In this document: positions 9,701 through 21,375 of the stretch, piece after piece
Layout: every line of letters starts with the position of its first letter
How positions within the stretch are numbered: the first letter of the stretch is position 1
Source of the DNA: Ephemerocybe angulata
Taxonomy: Eukaryota > Basidiomycota > Agaricomycetes > Agaricales > Psathyrellaceae
Reading direction: 5' to 3'
NCBI GenBank assembly: GCA_013368325.1
Contig: JAACJK010000009.1
Location: 1 to 64,000 of the forward strand
DNA: 64,000 nt
Notes under the pieces: model-generated
The model's input: only the letters and a program-made list of their open reading frames with translations
Told to the model about the DNA's origin: nothing
Database searches by the model: none
Made by a program: the position numbers and the translations under genes

Positions 9701-11507
9701 TTGTTGCGGTTCTGTGCGCGATGGCGCTGATGATTTAGAAGTGAGTCCGTCGTCTTGCGTTGTACGGGGATGGGTTTACTTACCTCGAGACCCTACTGCC
9801 AGCTTCATCATGAGCGAGAACGCGCTCGTCTCGTCGTCTTCACGGATGGCGGGTATCGTTGGTTTTGACGCGGGGAGGAGGGTTATCGAGGCTTTAGGAT
9901 GGTGAGTACGTCATGAGTACGCCCTACTTATGAAACATGCACTGACCGCTTTACTACCCTACAACCAGCATCATCGGGATGCTGGTGCTCACGACCTCTC
10001 GATGTCGGCGTCGGCTTCGTTGGGGTTGGGTTCTCGTTGCTAGTGGGCCGAGTTGGTGCGGCTCTGGGACGGTGGTCGCTGTAAGTCCGGTCAGTCAATC
10101 GTGACGATCGTTGCATAGAGACTGACCTTATTTTCGTTTCTTTAGCTCGCTTGTTGCTGCTGCGGTCGGATGTGGACTTGTAAGTTCGACTGTCACGCTT
10201 CTTGAGTATGTTGCTGATCCGTTTCTGCGTTCCAGTGGTGTTCGTCGTTTTGCGCGGTGGGACTTGCTTGCAATCGGAAGCGAGGGGCTGCGATGCACAA
10301 AGTGAGTACCTTGCGTCGATGGGGTTGATTCGATTACTTACCGGACTATATGAAGGTGGAATATGGAAGGCCTTGGGGAGGGCTTGAAATTGGGGCGCCG
10401 AGGTCAGTGCGTCGAGCGAATGCGTTCGGATGTCGATACTAACCTGATCTCTGCAGTTAGACCACGCGCCGTGGGGAAGTGCGCATCTCCACTGTCACTG
10501 TGTCCACCCGAACTCCCCTGCGGCGTCATCGCTCTCGCCCGCCCACGACAACTCGGCACCGTCGAACTCAAGCCCAACGACGAAGCGCGCGCGACTGCGC
10601 AAAGGGACAGCCAGCATAGACGCTGGTGGTAACGAAGGCAGCGGCGGTGCTGCGTACCGGCAACCACGACGACGACGGCACGGATATCGACGGCGTGCAG
10701 GGAGAGGTCAGCCGCCCGAATGGAAACGGAGATGCTCGATCGACGCAGTCCTCGACCGCGACCCACCGAATCAGCGAGGCTGCCCAAGACGGTTGACGGA
10801 CGACTGCGCCATCCGCCGCATCGTCGATGACGACGAACTCGTTCAGCGACGGCAGCAGCAGCCGTGGTGTACGGAGGGGGAGGCAGGTGTTTAAAACGGC
10901 GCGCCTGTCACGGCATGGCCAAAGGTGAGTCAATGGCCAGATGGCGAATGCGATAACGCGCTCACCTTGGCCGTAATCTCCCCGCAGACCACGACTCCAA
11001 GCACCCCCGAGTTGCACCAGTCAAGATCCCGCCACCGTCGACGCGAATACCTCAATGAATACGCCGGCACCAGCATCCCTGCCACGGCGAATCCCAATCC
11101 GTAAGCACAACGATAATTCAAATTGAATGGCTAGACTGACCGGAGGGTTCTGTAGGGCTCGACAAGCCTCGTGCACAACCCCCATCGTACACGACGCCGG
11201 GATGGGTATACTGGCATAATCTCGAGGTAAGCTGCCATTATGTCCTGTCCCACAAATGCGTACTCACCTCTTCGTCGTCGCTAGCTATATCTTCGTCGTC
11301 GTCTTCAAAGTTCACTCCCAAGTCGTCCAAGGACCCCCAAATTTCACTCCGCCTCCATGCCGGGATTCTCGAGTAGCGGCCGCCACGCCGACTGACGGTC
11401 GCTTGGGATGTCGAGCTCTTGTGCTCGTCGTCACCTGCGCCCCTTTTCAACGGTGGTGAGTAGATATCTCTTTCCTTGAATCATGCATGGTGCTCACCCT
11501 TCGTCAG
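6748..11507 (+). other. Array of about 20 spliceosomal-intron-like modules without coding potential
   Basis: Successive GTRAGT...CTNACC...AG modules on the plus strand: 6748-6813, 7079-7131, 7410-7469, 7637-7695, 7817-7874, 8094-8137, 8286-8359, 8525-8610, 9426-9490, 9591-9643, 9741-9802, 9902-9968, 10081-10145, 10180-10235, 10302-10355, 10403-10456, 10925-10987, 11101-11155, 11227-11284 and 11456-11507. A further donor is at 7526. Most are 52-67 nt, the same size as introns in the real genes here, and most have an ACTNACC or CTGACC box shortly before the terminal AG. The exon-like stretches between them are GC-rich, rarely open for long and match no family. Two exon-intron units (about 9421-9740 and 9741-9980) are diverged tandem copies. 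This may be a multiply spliced non-coding transcript or a decayed multi-exon repeat gene. Confidence 0.55.
8903..9056. repeat. Cruciform cluster: three nested or adjacent inverted repeats
   Basis: The core is a perfect palindrome with 33-nt arms (8954-8986 and 8992-9024) around the five-base loop TTCGA. It begins AATTTCCTTTTCC and includes GGCGGCGGGCTTGAGG. Upstream, CATGGTCTGTGCG (about 8903) pairs with CGCACAGACCATG (about 8935-8947). Downstream, CCTGGACC and GGTCCAGG (about 9030-9053) form a third stem. A diverged copy of the CGCACAGACC box and the TTGAGGACTT core sits at about 712-782 beside the integrase. It interrupts the spacing of the intron-like array. Confidence 0.8.
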
Positions 11508-12322
11508 TCGTGCTCATTGTGTTCTTCCACGACCGCGACCACCACGACCACCACGACCACGACCACCACTCAACGCCGAATGCCCATCCAACGCCTCCAT
11601 CACCACCACTACCCTCCACCTGGCATCTACTTCGAAGTTCGTGCTCGTCGTGCACGCTAGTTCGACTACCACTGCAATCGCCTCGACACCGAACACCCTT
11701 CCACGACCACGACCACGACCACTACCATCGCCACATCGCCAGCGTCCAACGACGCCAAACGCCCCTCCAACACCTCCACCACCGCAACAGTCGCCTCCCC
11801 AATGACGACGCTCGCATCACCGACGAGCACCCCCACCCTGCCGCCGCCTCCACCATGCTCGCGTCCAACGGCGCCAAACGCCGCCACCACCGCAACAGTC
11901 GCCTCGCGTCCACCCATCGCGCTCGTCGTTGATGATGACGAGGACCTCAGAGAAACAGCGCAGGTCTTTAGGCATAGGCTTTAGATGGCCAACAGGATGT
12001 ACATTACATACAAATGAATGCTCATGTTTAATCTACTGTCCTTTTGAGCTACATACTTGAGACAAACTGAGATAGATTTCACCCGCCTGACGCCTGCCTA
12101 ATTAGGAAGATCAGCCTGCCCTAAACTCAACCCGCCGGGGGAAGTCGGTCGCATCAGCCGTTCTTCTTTTCTTTCCCATTTTCAACGTCCAATTGCGCAC
12201 ATATAGCTTGCGCACTCTCTGCATTCACTCCAGACAGTATGTACAAGCTTTTATGTCTTGGAAATAGGTCTTTACCTCTCATGCCACCTGGATATAGCAT
12301 TTGGGAAAGTTTTCGGTGCCTT
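11508..12322. repeat. Low-complexity (CACGAC)-rich tract and 5' region of the chromodomain gene
   Basis: 11530-11575 and 11695-11725 are runs of CCACGAC units. GCGTCCAACGACGCC-like boxes recur at about 9096, 9246, 11741 and 11857. Long open frames here on both strands are repeat artefacts. From about 12000 the base composition returns to normal and probably gives the promoter and 5' leader of the gene starting at 12323. Confidence 0.5.
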
Positions 12323-15300
12323 ATGGCTGACAACGTAACGCCGCTGGGCGCTAATCAGGCTTCTGACAAGGCTTCTGGGAATATAGGTAAGCGCCGAAAG
12401 CACAGGTCAATGTTTTAGCTTACGTCTTGTTTAGGTTGGCTTAAGCGTCAGTGGGCGTCCACTCGGGATGCAGTACTGCCAAAGCTGTTTAAGCTTCGGA
12501 ACAGGAATGATTTCGGTGCGTGGCGCAATATACACAGATGCAAAGGATGCTCACTCTTCAATGATATCGTAGAGGAATCTCTCAAGGCTGTGCCGCATGT
12601 CGGTGTTCCCCAGGCTCACAATCTCCCCCCACCGCTCCGGTACGGGCGAGAGGAGTTCCATTACAAAGGGCCCGAGCTGTCAAAGTGCCCGCCGCCGGAG
12701 CAACGCGTTCATTGCCCGCCTCCTCCAGAAGTCTTGGAAGGAGATGTCTGCACACCCCGTTCGAAAGAATGGCATATCTCCAGCAATGACCAGTACACTC
12801 GTGGCTACGTCATGCAGAGTTCCTGGTCGGTGGACGAGAAAGAGGACGAACAGGCCCGGCTGCAGAAGCTCGTTGCTCCTCGTTCTGTGGCACCAATCTT
12901 TGACGAGGCCAGCCAATCCTACAAGCTCCAGCCTATTGCTGGAATGGTGCCCATGCAGCCAGGTATCCCCGTGGTTCAATATCTCGATGGCGATCCTGAC
13001 CAACCTATGACGGTCGGCGCTTACCACACCTTGGCTTCTATCAAGGAGCAGTATCCGGATATATATCCAGAGGTCGAGCAGCTGCTCACTGATCTTGCGG
13101 TTCTCACCTGGGGTTCTAAGCCTGATGAAAAGGGACACCAGGAGATCCCTCGCCTCTGCCATTTTAATTTGAAACGAAACGACCGCTCGCCGACTCCCGA
13201 TGACCCGAACTGCAAGGATGGGTCTTACAATCTTGCTGGAACGGTGATGAAGGGTGAAGGCCAAGGTGTTGCTCTCCCCGCACTGCAGGTCGATTCGGAG
13301 GAGGCGCTCAAGCAGATTGGGGCCATTCTCCAGATCATCAATAAACTCTACCCCATGATGATGAAAATCTCGTTATCGAAAGCCGAGTTCGACATTACCG
13401 AATTCCACTCAAAGCACAACAATGTCTTCACCTTCGGGGGCTTGGGGGGAAGTGCGACTAGTCTGCAGATGAACGTTTCGAGCACTGGAAAAGAACTTTT
13501 GAAACAACTTGGTATTCAAGGCTACCTCCACTGCGACGATCTAGACTGTATCACCAGATATACCATGTTCATACTGTTGCTGAACCTGCCTCCAGGTATG
13601 CTTTATTTAGTTAGGCATATTGACATGAACTCAAAAGCTCCTTAGATGCTGATAGTGGCCCTTTCCTCCTCGGTCGAGCTGCTGTATACTGCAGGGAAAT
13701 GGGCTGCTGGGTTATCATTCTCATATTCAAAGGGACGGACATCCATGGTGGCTTTGCCCCCTCGGAGACTCAAGAACAGCGACGAAAGTGGTTGGAGGAA
13801 TGCTTGGCGCAGGCCTGGGACCAAGCAGGAGAAGAAAACCGAACTGGCTACGTCAACTATGCCTCGAGCGCCACGGTCAATCGCCATGCAAGCCTGAATG
13901 TTGTCCCTCACAGCTACTTCGGAAACACTGTTCCTGCTAAAGCACACCGAGTCAAGGCTGCAACATTCGTTGATGCACACACCATGCTTGGAGGAGACGA
14001 AGCCTATGCCACCCGTCACGCTTATGAAATCGCTTTGGGTGCTCTCGAGTATGCCAGAGCCTGTGGACTCGAACTCAACATTCCTACACGAGACATCCCT
14101 TCGACTTTGTTCAGCTACGTCGACCCAGAAACAAAGGAGAAGAAGAAGATCGAGCCTCTTCCTACTGATCCCTTTGGCGCCCACGAGCAGAAGATGCTGG
14201 GATACTACTCCCAATACAAGCAAAGGTGCCTCACCTACCAGGTCAGGGTCACCCGAACTCAGATCCGTGCTACACAGCGAGCAAATCTGGGACTGTTTGC
14301 ATCCGACGAGCAGCAAAAGTTGTCGCAGGTTCAGGCCACTTTAGAAAAAAGCCGACTTCACCACGACATGGGTGTCATCCCAGATGCAGATGAGGGGGAG
14401 TCAGAGATTGAACCTGACGACATGCAGATCGACTATAGCACAGCGGTGGTGAAAGAGGTACTTGGAACTGAGATGAAGGAGGATCGTAAGGTATGTGTTT
14501 CAATAGCTTTATTTGGTGTTTCAATGGATATTGAATGGGTAGCAGATCTATTATCGCATTGGATTTGAAGGTGATAGTGTTAAAGAAAGGATTATTAAAG
14601 CATCAAAGTAAGCCACAGATATCTCATTTGTGAGTGTATACTAAAGATGCATTAGGCTTGCGGGAAATGCTAGCTTTATCAAGATCATCGGTCTATCAGC
14701 TTTACCTGCTGAAGTTCGTCAAAAACACCCTGGCCTCCTGGATCCTCCTATGCAAGGAACTGGTGCGCTCAGTGATGAAGGAGATGGGTCTGATGATGAA
14801 GAGGGACTAGGCAGCATGCCTGTTGAGAAACAATCCGATCTTGATGAGGAACCTATGGACGAGGATGAAGAGGGCGAATTTGCGGGTAAAGAGGGAGTAG
14901 GTGGCATGTCAGTTAGGGGGGAGTCTAGTCTTGAAACTCGCAGAGATGGAGAAGCTATGGACGAGGATGAAATTTCTCCTTGCAATGTTGATGGTGTGGG
15001 CATGGAGCAAGGGGGCAGAGGTCCAGAGTTTGGTCAACCTCGACTCAAACGTAAACGCAAACCTGTCGAGGAGGCCGGAGATGCCAATGGGAATGACGCT
15101 GATGTTGAAGACGATTGCACTAACATGGCTCAGCCTCCAAAAAGTCAAAGGCGTGTTTGGAAGCGGCCAAGGCGTATAGTTCTTTCAGATGATGAGGACG
15201 ATGAAAGAGTTGAGGTTGGGAGGGTAGGAAAGAACAAGGACAATAGGGAGGCGGAGGGTGAGGGTGAGGGTGAAAAAGGGGGAGAAGAAGGGGGTGAGGG

Positions 15301-18225
15301 TGACGATGAGGGTGAGGGTGAGGGAGGAGGAGGGGAGGGGGAGGGGGAGGGGGAGAGGGAGAAGAAGAGGGAGAAGAAGAGGGAGAAGAAGAGGGTGAGG
15401 GTGAGGGGGAGGGAGGGGAAGGAGGAGGGGAAGAGGGTGAAAAAGATGGAGAGGGAGGGGGAAAGGGAGAGTACAAGGAATACGAGATTTCTTCCATTGT
15501 GGGACATGGAGTAGAAAAGGTATGCTTTCTTTTCAAATTTCAATATTCGACATCCTCTGACAAGTTGTAATAGAACAATTTGTTCTATAAAACACACTAC
15601 GTTGGCTACAAGAAAGCAGAGAAGACGTTGGTGCAGAACATGAATCCGTAAGTTCTATATATAGTGCTTGGTATGTGTCCGGAATAACGCGTATAAATTT
15701 AACAGCTCGTGCGAGAAGGCTATTGGAGATTACTGGAACTCCTCATTGCCTGTGCCTATGCCAGCTCCTGAAAAGCAGGGAGCATTCGAAGCTTGGTCGA
15801 AAAATATCACAGCTGCCGGCACCAAGAGTATTCGAAAACTTTTCGATCCCACCCTTCTTGTCGAGGATGCTACTACTCTGACCGATGCTATCGCAATCTT
15901 CAAGGCAAAAGGATCCAAGCGGTCAGCGACACTGGTGGGAGCTCTAGAAGCATGGCTCAAGCATGCAAATACAGAAGCGCTGTTTGAAGGGTTTCTTTCA
16001 GTCGCTTCAGAGATGCCACTGGCTGCCCAAGTTTCCCGCCTCTACCAAGTTGGGCATTGTGCAGAACGGTTGGAGGATTTGGAACGAGAGCATGCACTTT
16101 GCATTCTTTCCAAAGCTGTCACTCAATGGCAAGCTGGAAGGAGCATGATTACTGTTTTCAAGTGGTATGAGATGCAGTACCATGGCGAGGGCATTGGAAA
16201 AGAGATCGCCGACATCTTCATCAAGCAAGGTTACAAAGCCCTCGAAAAAATCACTCCCCCACATGCTAGGCTTTGCAGCCATATCATGCACTTCCTTTCC
16301 CAAGTTGAGGAAGAGTATTGGAGGGAAAATCCAAACTCCCCAGAACCCTACAGTCAGCAAAGTCAGCACTTCGATATTGGACCCTTACCTGACGGCGATC
16401 TTCATTCCATCCCCTCCGACCTTTACGGACTGCGAAAACCTCTCAAAACCCCCGTCACACTCCTCAAACCAGCTTACATCGAACTCTATATGAGCACGGC
16501 TTGGAGGGCAAAGTCGACTCTTCCACAGGTTCTGCAGGAGGTCCTGACCATGGAGCTAGTCGAAGTGTTTCTTCGGAAATATGATAGCCTCTTCAAATCT
16601 GACGCCCGAGCCAACATGGACACCTACCCAATCTACCGATGTATCGCTCGTGGTGCCCTTCTTTCCTGCATTGTGGAAGCTGCAGGATCAGACGCGATTC
16701 TTACCTCAGACCGGTTGGCACCCCTCCTCGCTTCTCCCTTGTTCATTGCCACCAAAAAGTTCAAAAGCGCAAAGGCTGCAAGTCAGGCAATCTTGGCAGA
16801 TCTTGGATCGCTCAAGCAGCCATTCGTGGATGCTGTGAGGGACCTCATCGATGTCAAGACAGTCAACACCATCAAGGAATCAGCCAAGTCACTCCACGAT
16901 GCACTTGCCACGCACTACTCCAAGGAGGGCACCCTCAGAAAATCAGGAGCTGTCCGGTCGAACGGGTTGGTGGCACCATCTTATGGTGAGATAACTCTAG
17001 ACGACGTCTTGCCACCCTCTGGGGAAATCGATGTTGCAGTCCTCAACCTTCTCATACGCGAGTCTTTGTTGCATCAACGCAAGCAAAAGCCAGCAATCGA
17101 GGAGCTGGGACGAATTCTCCGCGGACAGCACCATTCTCTTCCAAGCTACAACTCCAACAATCCGGACCACACCAACCCCTCGCGTCACTTCAGCATTGTC
17201 GCCAAGCTGGTTGAATCTACCTTCTCTGGCCAGAAACTCACAAGCCCTGTTGGGTTGTCGAATCTCCTGGCATTCTTCGGTACTGGCCAAAGCGCGCGCA
17301 CAGCTTCGTTCCAAGAGTTTTTGGGAAACACACGGAAAGGATTCTTTTCCTCCACTGCAGAGGACATGATCTCAAAGTTCAAGGATGGTATGCTCCATGC
17401 TAATAGCAATGTTGACGCGTTGGAGGCTCTTCTGGAAAAGTTTATGGTGGCAGATGTACGGGCATGGGGTCAACCATGCAACTCGCTGGCTGTGCAGCCA
17501 ACTATTGCAGGATCGGGAGGCCAGATAGTCTCCATGGAGGAAAAGTTTGGGTTGTACTTCAACACGAAGGTCTCCAATGCGTGGACGAGCTTTCTTGGGG
17601 ATATGGCAGGAAAGGATCATACTTCTTGGACAGGGAAAAAGAAGTCGTGGAAGGCCGCTCTGGATTTAGTGTCTACCCTGAAGATTTCAGGGATGTCAGG
17701 CTTGACCTCCCTGCAGACAGTAAATTCCATGGCGCTTCTAGGTCTGGTAGAGTTGCCTGAGCCTCGAATGTTCTCGGACTGGATTTGGGGCAAGCCAACC
17801 CTTGGAGCATATCGCGGGCTGCAAAGGATGGGCTTCAACATGCAGTATACCAACGCCACCCGATTCGCCTTCGAGATGGTCTACAAATATCTGGACGAGT
17901 CCATGTCAGACGAAGATAAGGCTGATATTGGATTCAGTGCAATATTCGTAGAACATCTACTATGCAAAGTGGTTAGATGGGAGAAGCGACTCAAGGATGA
18001 GAGTCCAGCAAAAGGGAACACTCGGTCTCTTTCTTTCTGGACAGAGAAAGCATTGGACAAGGAGAATAAAGGGTTGGAAGAGGTTGTTCCATTTCCCTGC
18101 CCCCTTACTGTTTCTAGACAGTCAATGCAGCAATGGTTTGATGAAGATGTGAGTGTTTCTTTTCCTCGTTATGAGTTCAGATTTCTAATTCCACGTCACA
18201 GGATTATGCATCTATGAGGTTGTAA
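12323..18225 (+). CDS. Very large chromodomain-containing protein, Agaricomycete-specific type
   Basis: Start ATG 12323 (MADNVTPLG). Introns: 12387-12434, 13596-13645, 14491-14545, 14608-14655, 15520-15573, 15648-15705 and 18149-18201. The stop is TAA 18223-18225. The product is about 1845 residues. The first 750 residues form a domain with GPFLLGRAAVY and FKGTDIHGGFAP; I know this as a recurring Agaricomycete hypothetical family without assigned function. Then comes an acidic, K/R-punctuated linker with basic nuclear-type stretches. A chromodomain follows, split by two introns: EYEISSIVGHGVEK, LFYKTHYVGYKK and AIGDYW, with aromatic-cage-like residues. The last 810 residues are unrecognised. 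Frame continuity fails once, inside the GA-rich tract 15240-15470: the acidic frame before it and the E/G-rich frame leading into the chromodomain differ by one base. A chromatin role is inferred only from the chromodomain. Confidence 0.7.
15240..15475 (+). repeat. Polypurine (GGGTGA/GGGGGA/GAAGAG) microsatellite inside the chromodomain gene
   Basis: About 235 bp of almost pure purine on the plus strand encodes Glu/Gly/Lys. The annotated reading frame must change here by one base for the downstream chromodomain to be read. Such mirror-symmetric purine tracts can form triplex DNA and slip in replication. Confidence 0.85.
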
Positions 18226-19390
18226 TGTGCTTCCTTTCATGTGTATAGAGACATATAATCTACTTGTACTCGTCCTATTTGCCTCCTGTGTGAAATCGAG
18301 TCAACCCCTGCGCCTGAGCACAGCGGCACAATAGCGGCATGTTAACGGCATCTCCGGCTGGCAGCTTCGGGCATCAGAGAGCATTGATTCTCCGACTTTT
18401 GCCAAGTCCTTCCATATATGGATAGTAATGAAAGTTAATGAGGGCGTCAATGTTTTGAGAGTAAGTATGGTGAAGGACAGTGGGTTTATACTAAGTGTCT
18501 TACTGAAGACTATCTTATTTTAAGCTCCTGAGGAATGCTCAGCAGCGCTCACCACTATGAAGACATGGAATGCCCATTTTTCATTGATTTGAAATCATTG
18601 ACGGAGGGTGTTCATTAATGAGAAATCAGTGAACAGAGCTCCTCATTAGTCCAAATACAGTGATCCCTGACATTCATCACTCCAGTTTCATTGATTTTAT
18701 TTTTGTCCAAGAAACCCGCCCATAGAGGAGGCTGGAGAACGCGACACGACGTCAGGTTAGGACGGAGTGCGTTGAGGCGCCCAACTGGATTTGCCCAGCT
18801 TCAGGGACATCACCCGGCGCCCTCTTGTTCGCTCCCACACTGCTCTCACCACGCGGTTTTCTAACTTCTAACTTCTAAGGTGCACATTAAGAAACTCTAA
18901 GAATTGAGTGTTCTTTCCACGCATGTCACAACGACCAAATTGTCTCCTGGTCGCGTCTCTCCAGACATTCACAGCCTGGCAGCTTGATCAATACCCCTTG
19001 GTACGCGCCGTTGTTAGACAATTGATACGGGCGCTTAGCGCTCATCACTAGGAGCGCAGACAAGCCTGAGACGCCGGGACAGTACCACAGGCCGGGTAAG
19101 CGTTTTAGGGATACGAAGGGCGGGTGCGGTCGCCATACTCGGGCTGCTCGGCTGAAACCCCTTGATGTAGAAGGATGTAGACCGAATATCAACAATCATA
19201 CGCCCCATGGCTTTCCCACTGGTTCAATTTATAATTCAAAGAAATCGCCTTTTAAGTGATCCAGGTTGCCTACGCAAGTCGTAGTAGACCTCCCTGGCGC
19301 CCCAGAGCACTTGCAGCAGTTATCTATCCTTTCGAGCTCAACCAACAGGACAGCCATTCAAATCACGGTCAATCACCTCAAATATCACAC
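18226..19390. other. Intergenic region, no gene recognised
   Basis: AT-richer DNA with no supportable coding sequence on either strand. It contains TTCATTGATTT/GAAATCA-type short inverted repeats at 18575-18690 and one GGGCGCTTA motif at 19029. Confidence 0.5.
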
Positions 19391-21036
19391 ATGGACGCAC
19401 TTGATAAGCTTATACATGGATACGAAGATACGAAGAACACTCAGTATCTTGTGAGTGCCTTCAGCTCAGCAAGGGGCGCGACCTAACTCCACCTCTTTAG
19501 GGTCTGAGCGGGCATGCCCTTGTTGTGAGTATTCGGAATTCTCAAGGCGTACCTTTTTCGCTAAGATAGTACACCTGTTGAACAGCTCGCAGACTTCCTC
19601 GAAACGTTTCCCGATGAGGTTCGACATGAATTTCTGCAGTATACCTGAAGCTTTCTCACCAAAGACCGCATCCCTTCACAGGTCCGCCTAATGTGGCCCA
19701 CACCTCTCAGCCTCCCAAAGGTGCTATTCTTTACGTTGCGATACTACGTCTTTGTGAACTCAATATTTGCTGTGGCATGTAAGCGCCCAACTCAATCTGT
19801 GGAGCTCTTCAATTCCGCTGCTCATTTTTTACAGATGGTATTCCAACAGGGATGTCTCCAAAACAGTGCAGCGATGCTTTCATGCGTATCTCATGTAAGT
19901 AACCCCGTAGGTGTACAGGAGATTGACTTAAGATACTTCATAGATTCGTCCATACTTATTATGATCGCGTCCGAAGGTAAAGCATCCTATCACCCAAAGG
20001 TTTATACAAAGCTAATCCAGAACCCAATGGGCAGCCATTCTATCTGTTCGAGTGTACGCTTTCTCTGGGGGAAACAAGAAGCTATTGGCATTTCTTATTG
20101 TCCAATACGTCGTACGTCTTCCATTCTCTGTGGAAAGCAAGCATTACTGAAATCTGCAGGCCATCCATGCAAGTGCATTCGCCCTGCTCTGCAAGTTCAC
20201 TGAGACCGTTCATTGTAAGCGCCCATGATCGATTGCCATAACCGATCATTAGGCTGAATTTCACTGCCATGCAGTTGCCGAATACCCCATTAAAAACCTG
20301 CCATGCTTTCCTGCGGAGGCGAAGAATATCTTGCTCTCTGGCGTGTACGCTCTTCTACTTGGAAGCGTCATAAGTGAGGACCGGTCCATCTTGCTCAGAC
20401 ATCACCTCAAGCTGAATCCTCTTATGGTGCACTAAGTCGCAATGCTCAGTATGGTGTACATTGCCGTCCGCAAGCATCGTAACCTAAACAGTGGATTGAT
20501 AATCGTATTCTACCAAGATGGGATCTTTTATTTCATTTGTTTGTCTGGTACGTCACCAAGTCTTGCCTCTCAAGTCCTACCCCTTACCTACAGAGGCTTT
20601 CCGTTACATACCAACCTCACGCAGCCCTTGCAAGCGCCAATATTATTGTTAACCTCGCTGCCCCGGTACGCCTGAATGCCAACTAATCAGAGATGTTTCC
20701 TCGGGCTGACCGAATGTCTCATACAGAGCGCCGGGATGAAATTCCTTCTGGTCCAGTGGGGTCTCTCTTTCCACTGGGCTTGTCTGATCGACTAATCTCC
20801 CTTAAACCAGAGCTGAAGTCAATATCCAAGTCATTTTATCAACACGGATGCTGCTCCACCTTCGCTCGTGGGCTGAGGAAAATCAGTGGCGTTCGCACGG
20901 TAGCATCCCAACCTCAGGAGCAGTGGCGGCCTTGGATTACTCTGCAAGACTCGCTAGACGTGATCAGCAGACTGTGTCCACTCTAGATCTACAATTTGCC
21001 GGTCGGTTGACGGAGACAGTAGAATCAGAGTACTAG
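19391..21036 (+). CDS. DUF6533-type multi-pass membrane protein, many small introns
   Basis: Start ATG 19391 (MDALDKLIHGY). Early introns are 19451-19500, 19525-19585 and about 19619-19681. Joined exons read ALVLADFLETFPDEVRLMWPTPLSLPKVLFFTLRYYVFV (given here only as composition: a helix, the DEVRLMW box, then a helix ending in RYY), which is the DUF6533 N-terminal signature of fungal seven-helix-like membrane proteins. Later exons give IPTGMSPKQCSDAF, AILSVRVYAF, LLAFLIVQYV, NILLSGVYALLLGSV, IIVFYQDGIFYFICLS, ALASANIIVNLAAP and ILSTRMLLHLR. Roughly seven hydrophobic helices and a C-terminal arginine box match the family order. The tail ends at TAG 21034-21036. The join after FYFICLS (20540-20600) is one base out of phase with the next exon, so either the intron borders are misread or the copy is damaged. 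Role unknown; the family is sometimes compared with receptors. Confidence 0.65.
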
Positions 21037-21072
21037 TAGGCCTCCTGGCTCAATCGCTTTGTGCATCTCAGG

Positions 21073-21375
21073 TTACCGAAGGAGCGTGGCCGCTTGACTC
21101 TTGAGAAGGTCTGCAGCGTTGAATATTAAGCCTCTGATCTCGTTAAAATGAGCCTGCGGCTCCGGTGCCAGTCTATGCACCGCGACCTTCGGGCGCTTAA
21201 ATCTACTCGGCGTCATCGTCGAAGGCGACGACCCTGGTATGACGATTCTTGTGCCGAAGGAAGACGAGCTGGGCCCAGATGGCGGCACTAGCTTGATCTT
21301 GCGCTCTCGAGACGGATCCGGTAGGGCAAGCCCTGGATACGATGGGATGGCGACTTCACCGCAAACTACAACCAT
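21073..21375 (-). CDS. Small hypothetical protein, doubtful
   Basis: A 100-codon frame with a true ATG (MVVVCGEVAIPSYPG) and a fairly even amino-acid composition ending AADLLKSQAATLLR. No domain, signal peptide or homologue recognised. It may be the 3' end of an unspliced gene, or chance. A GGGCGCTTA motif lies inside it at 21191. Confidence 0.2.
   Translation of the reverse strand: MVVVCGEVAIPSYPGLALPDPSRERKIKLVPPSGPSSSSFGTRIVIPGSSPSTMTPSRFKRPKVAVHRLAPEPQAHFNEIRGLIFNAADLLKSQAATLLR

Noticed and set aside
6748..11507. Reading the intron-like array on the minus strand
   Set aside because: Donor-like ACTYACC complements exist, but consistent branch and AG acceptor signals are lacking on that strand.
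11476..11932. Asp/His-rich and Pro/Thr-rich plus-strand frames
   Set aside because: They arise from CCACGAC-type microsatellite DNA and show no domain.
13690..13760. TET/JBP-type 2-oxoglutarate oxygenase in the large gene, from GTDIH
   Set aside because: The order is D-x-H rather than the H-x-D iron motif, and no second histidine or arginine pattern was found.
15120..15597. Long minus-strand Pro/Ser/His-rich frames
   Set aside because: They are shadows of the polypurine tract in the chromodomain gene.
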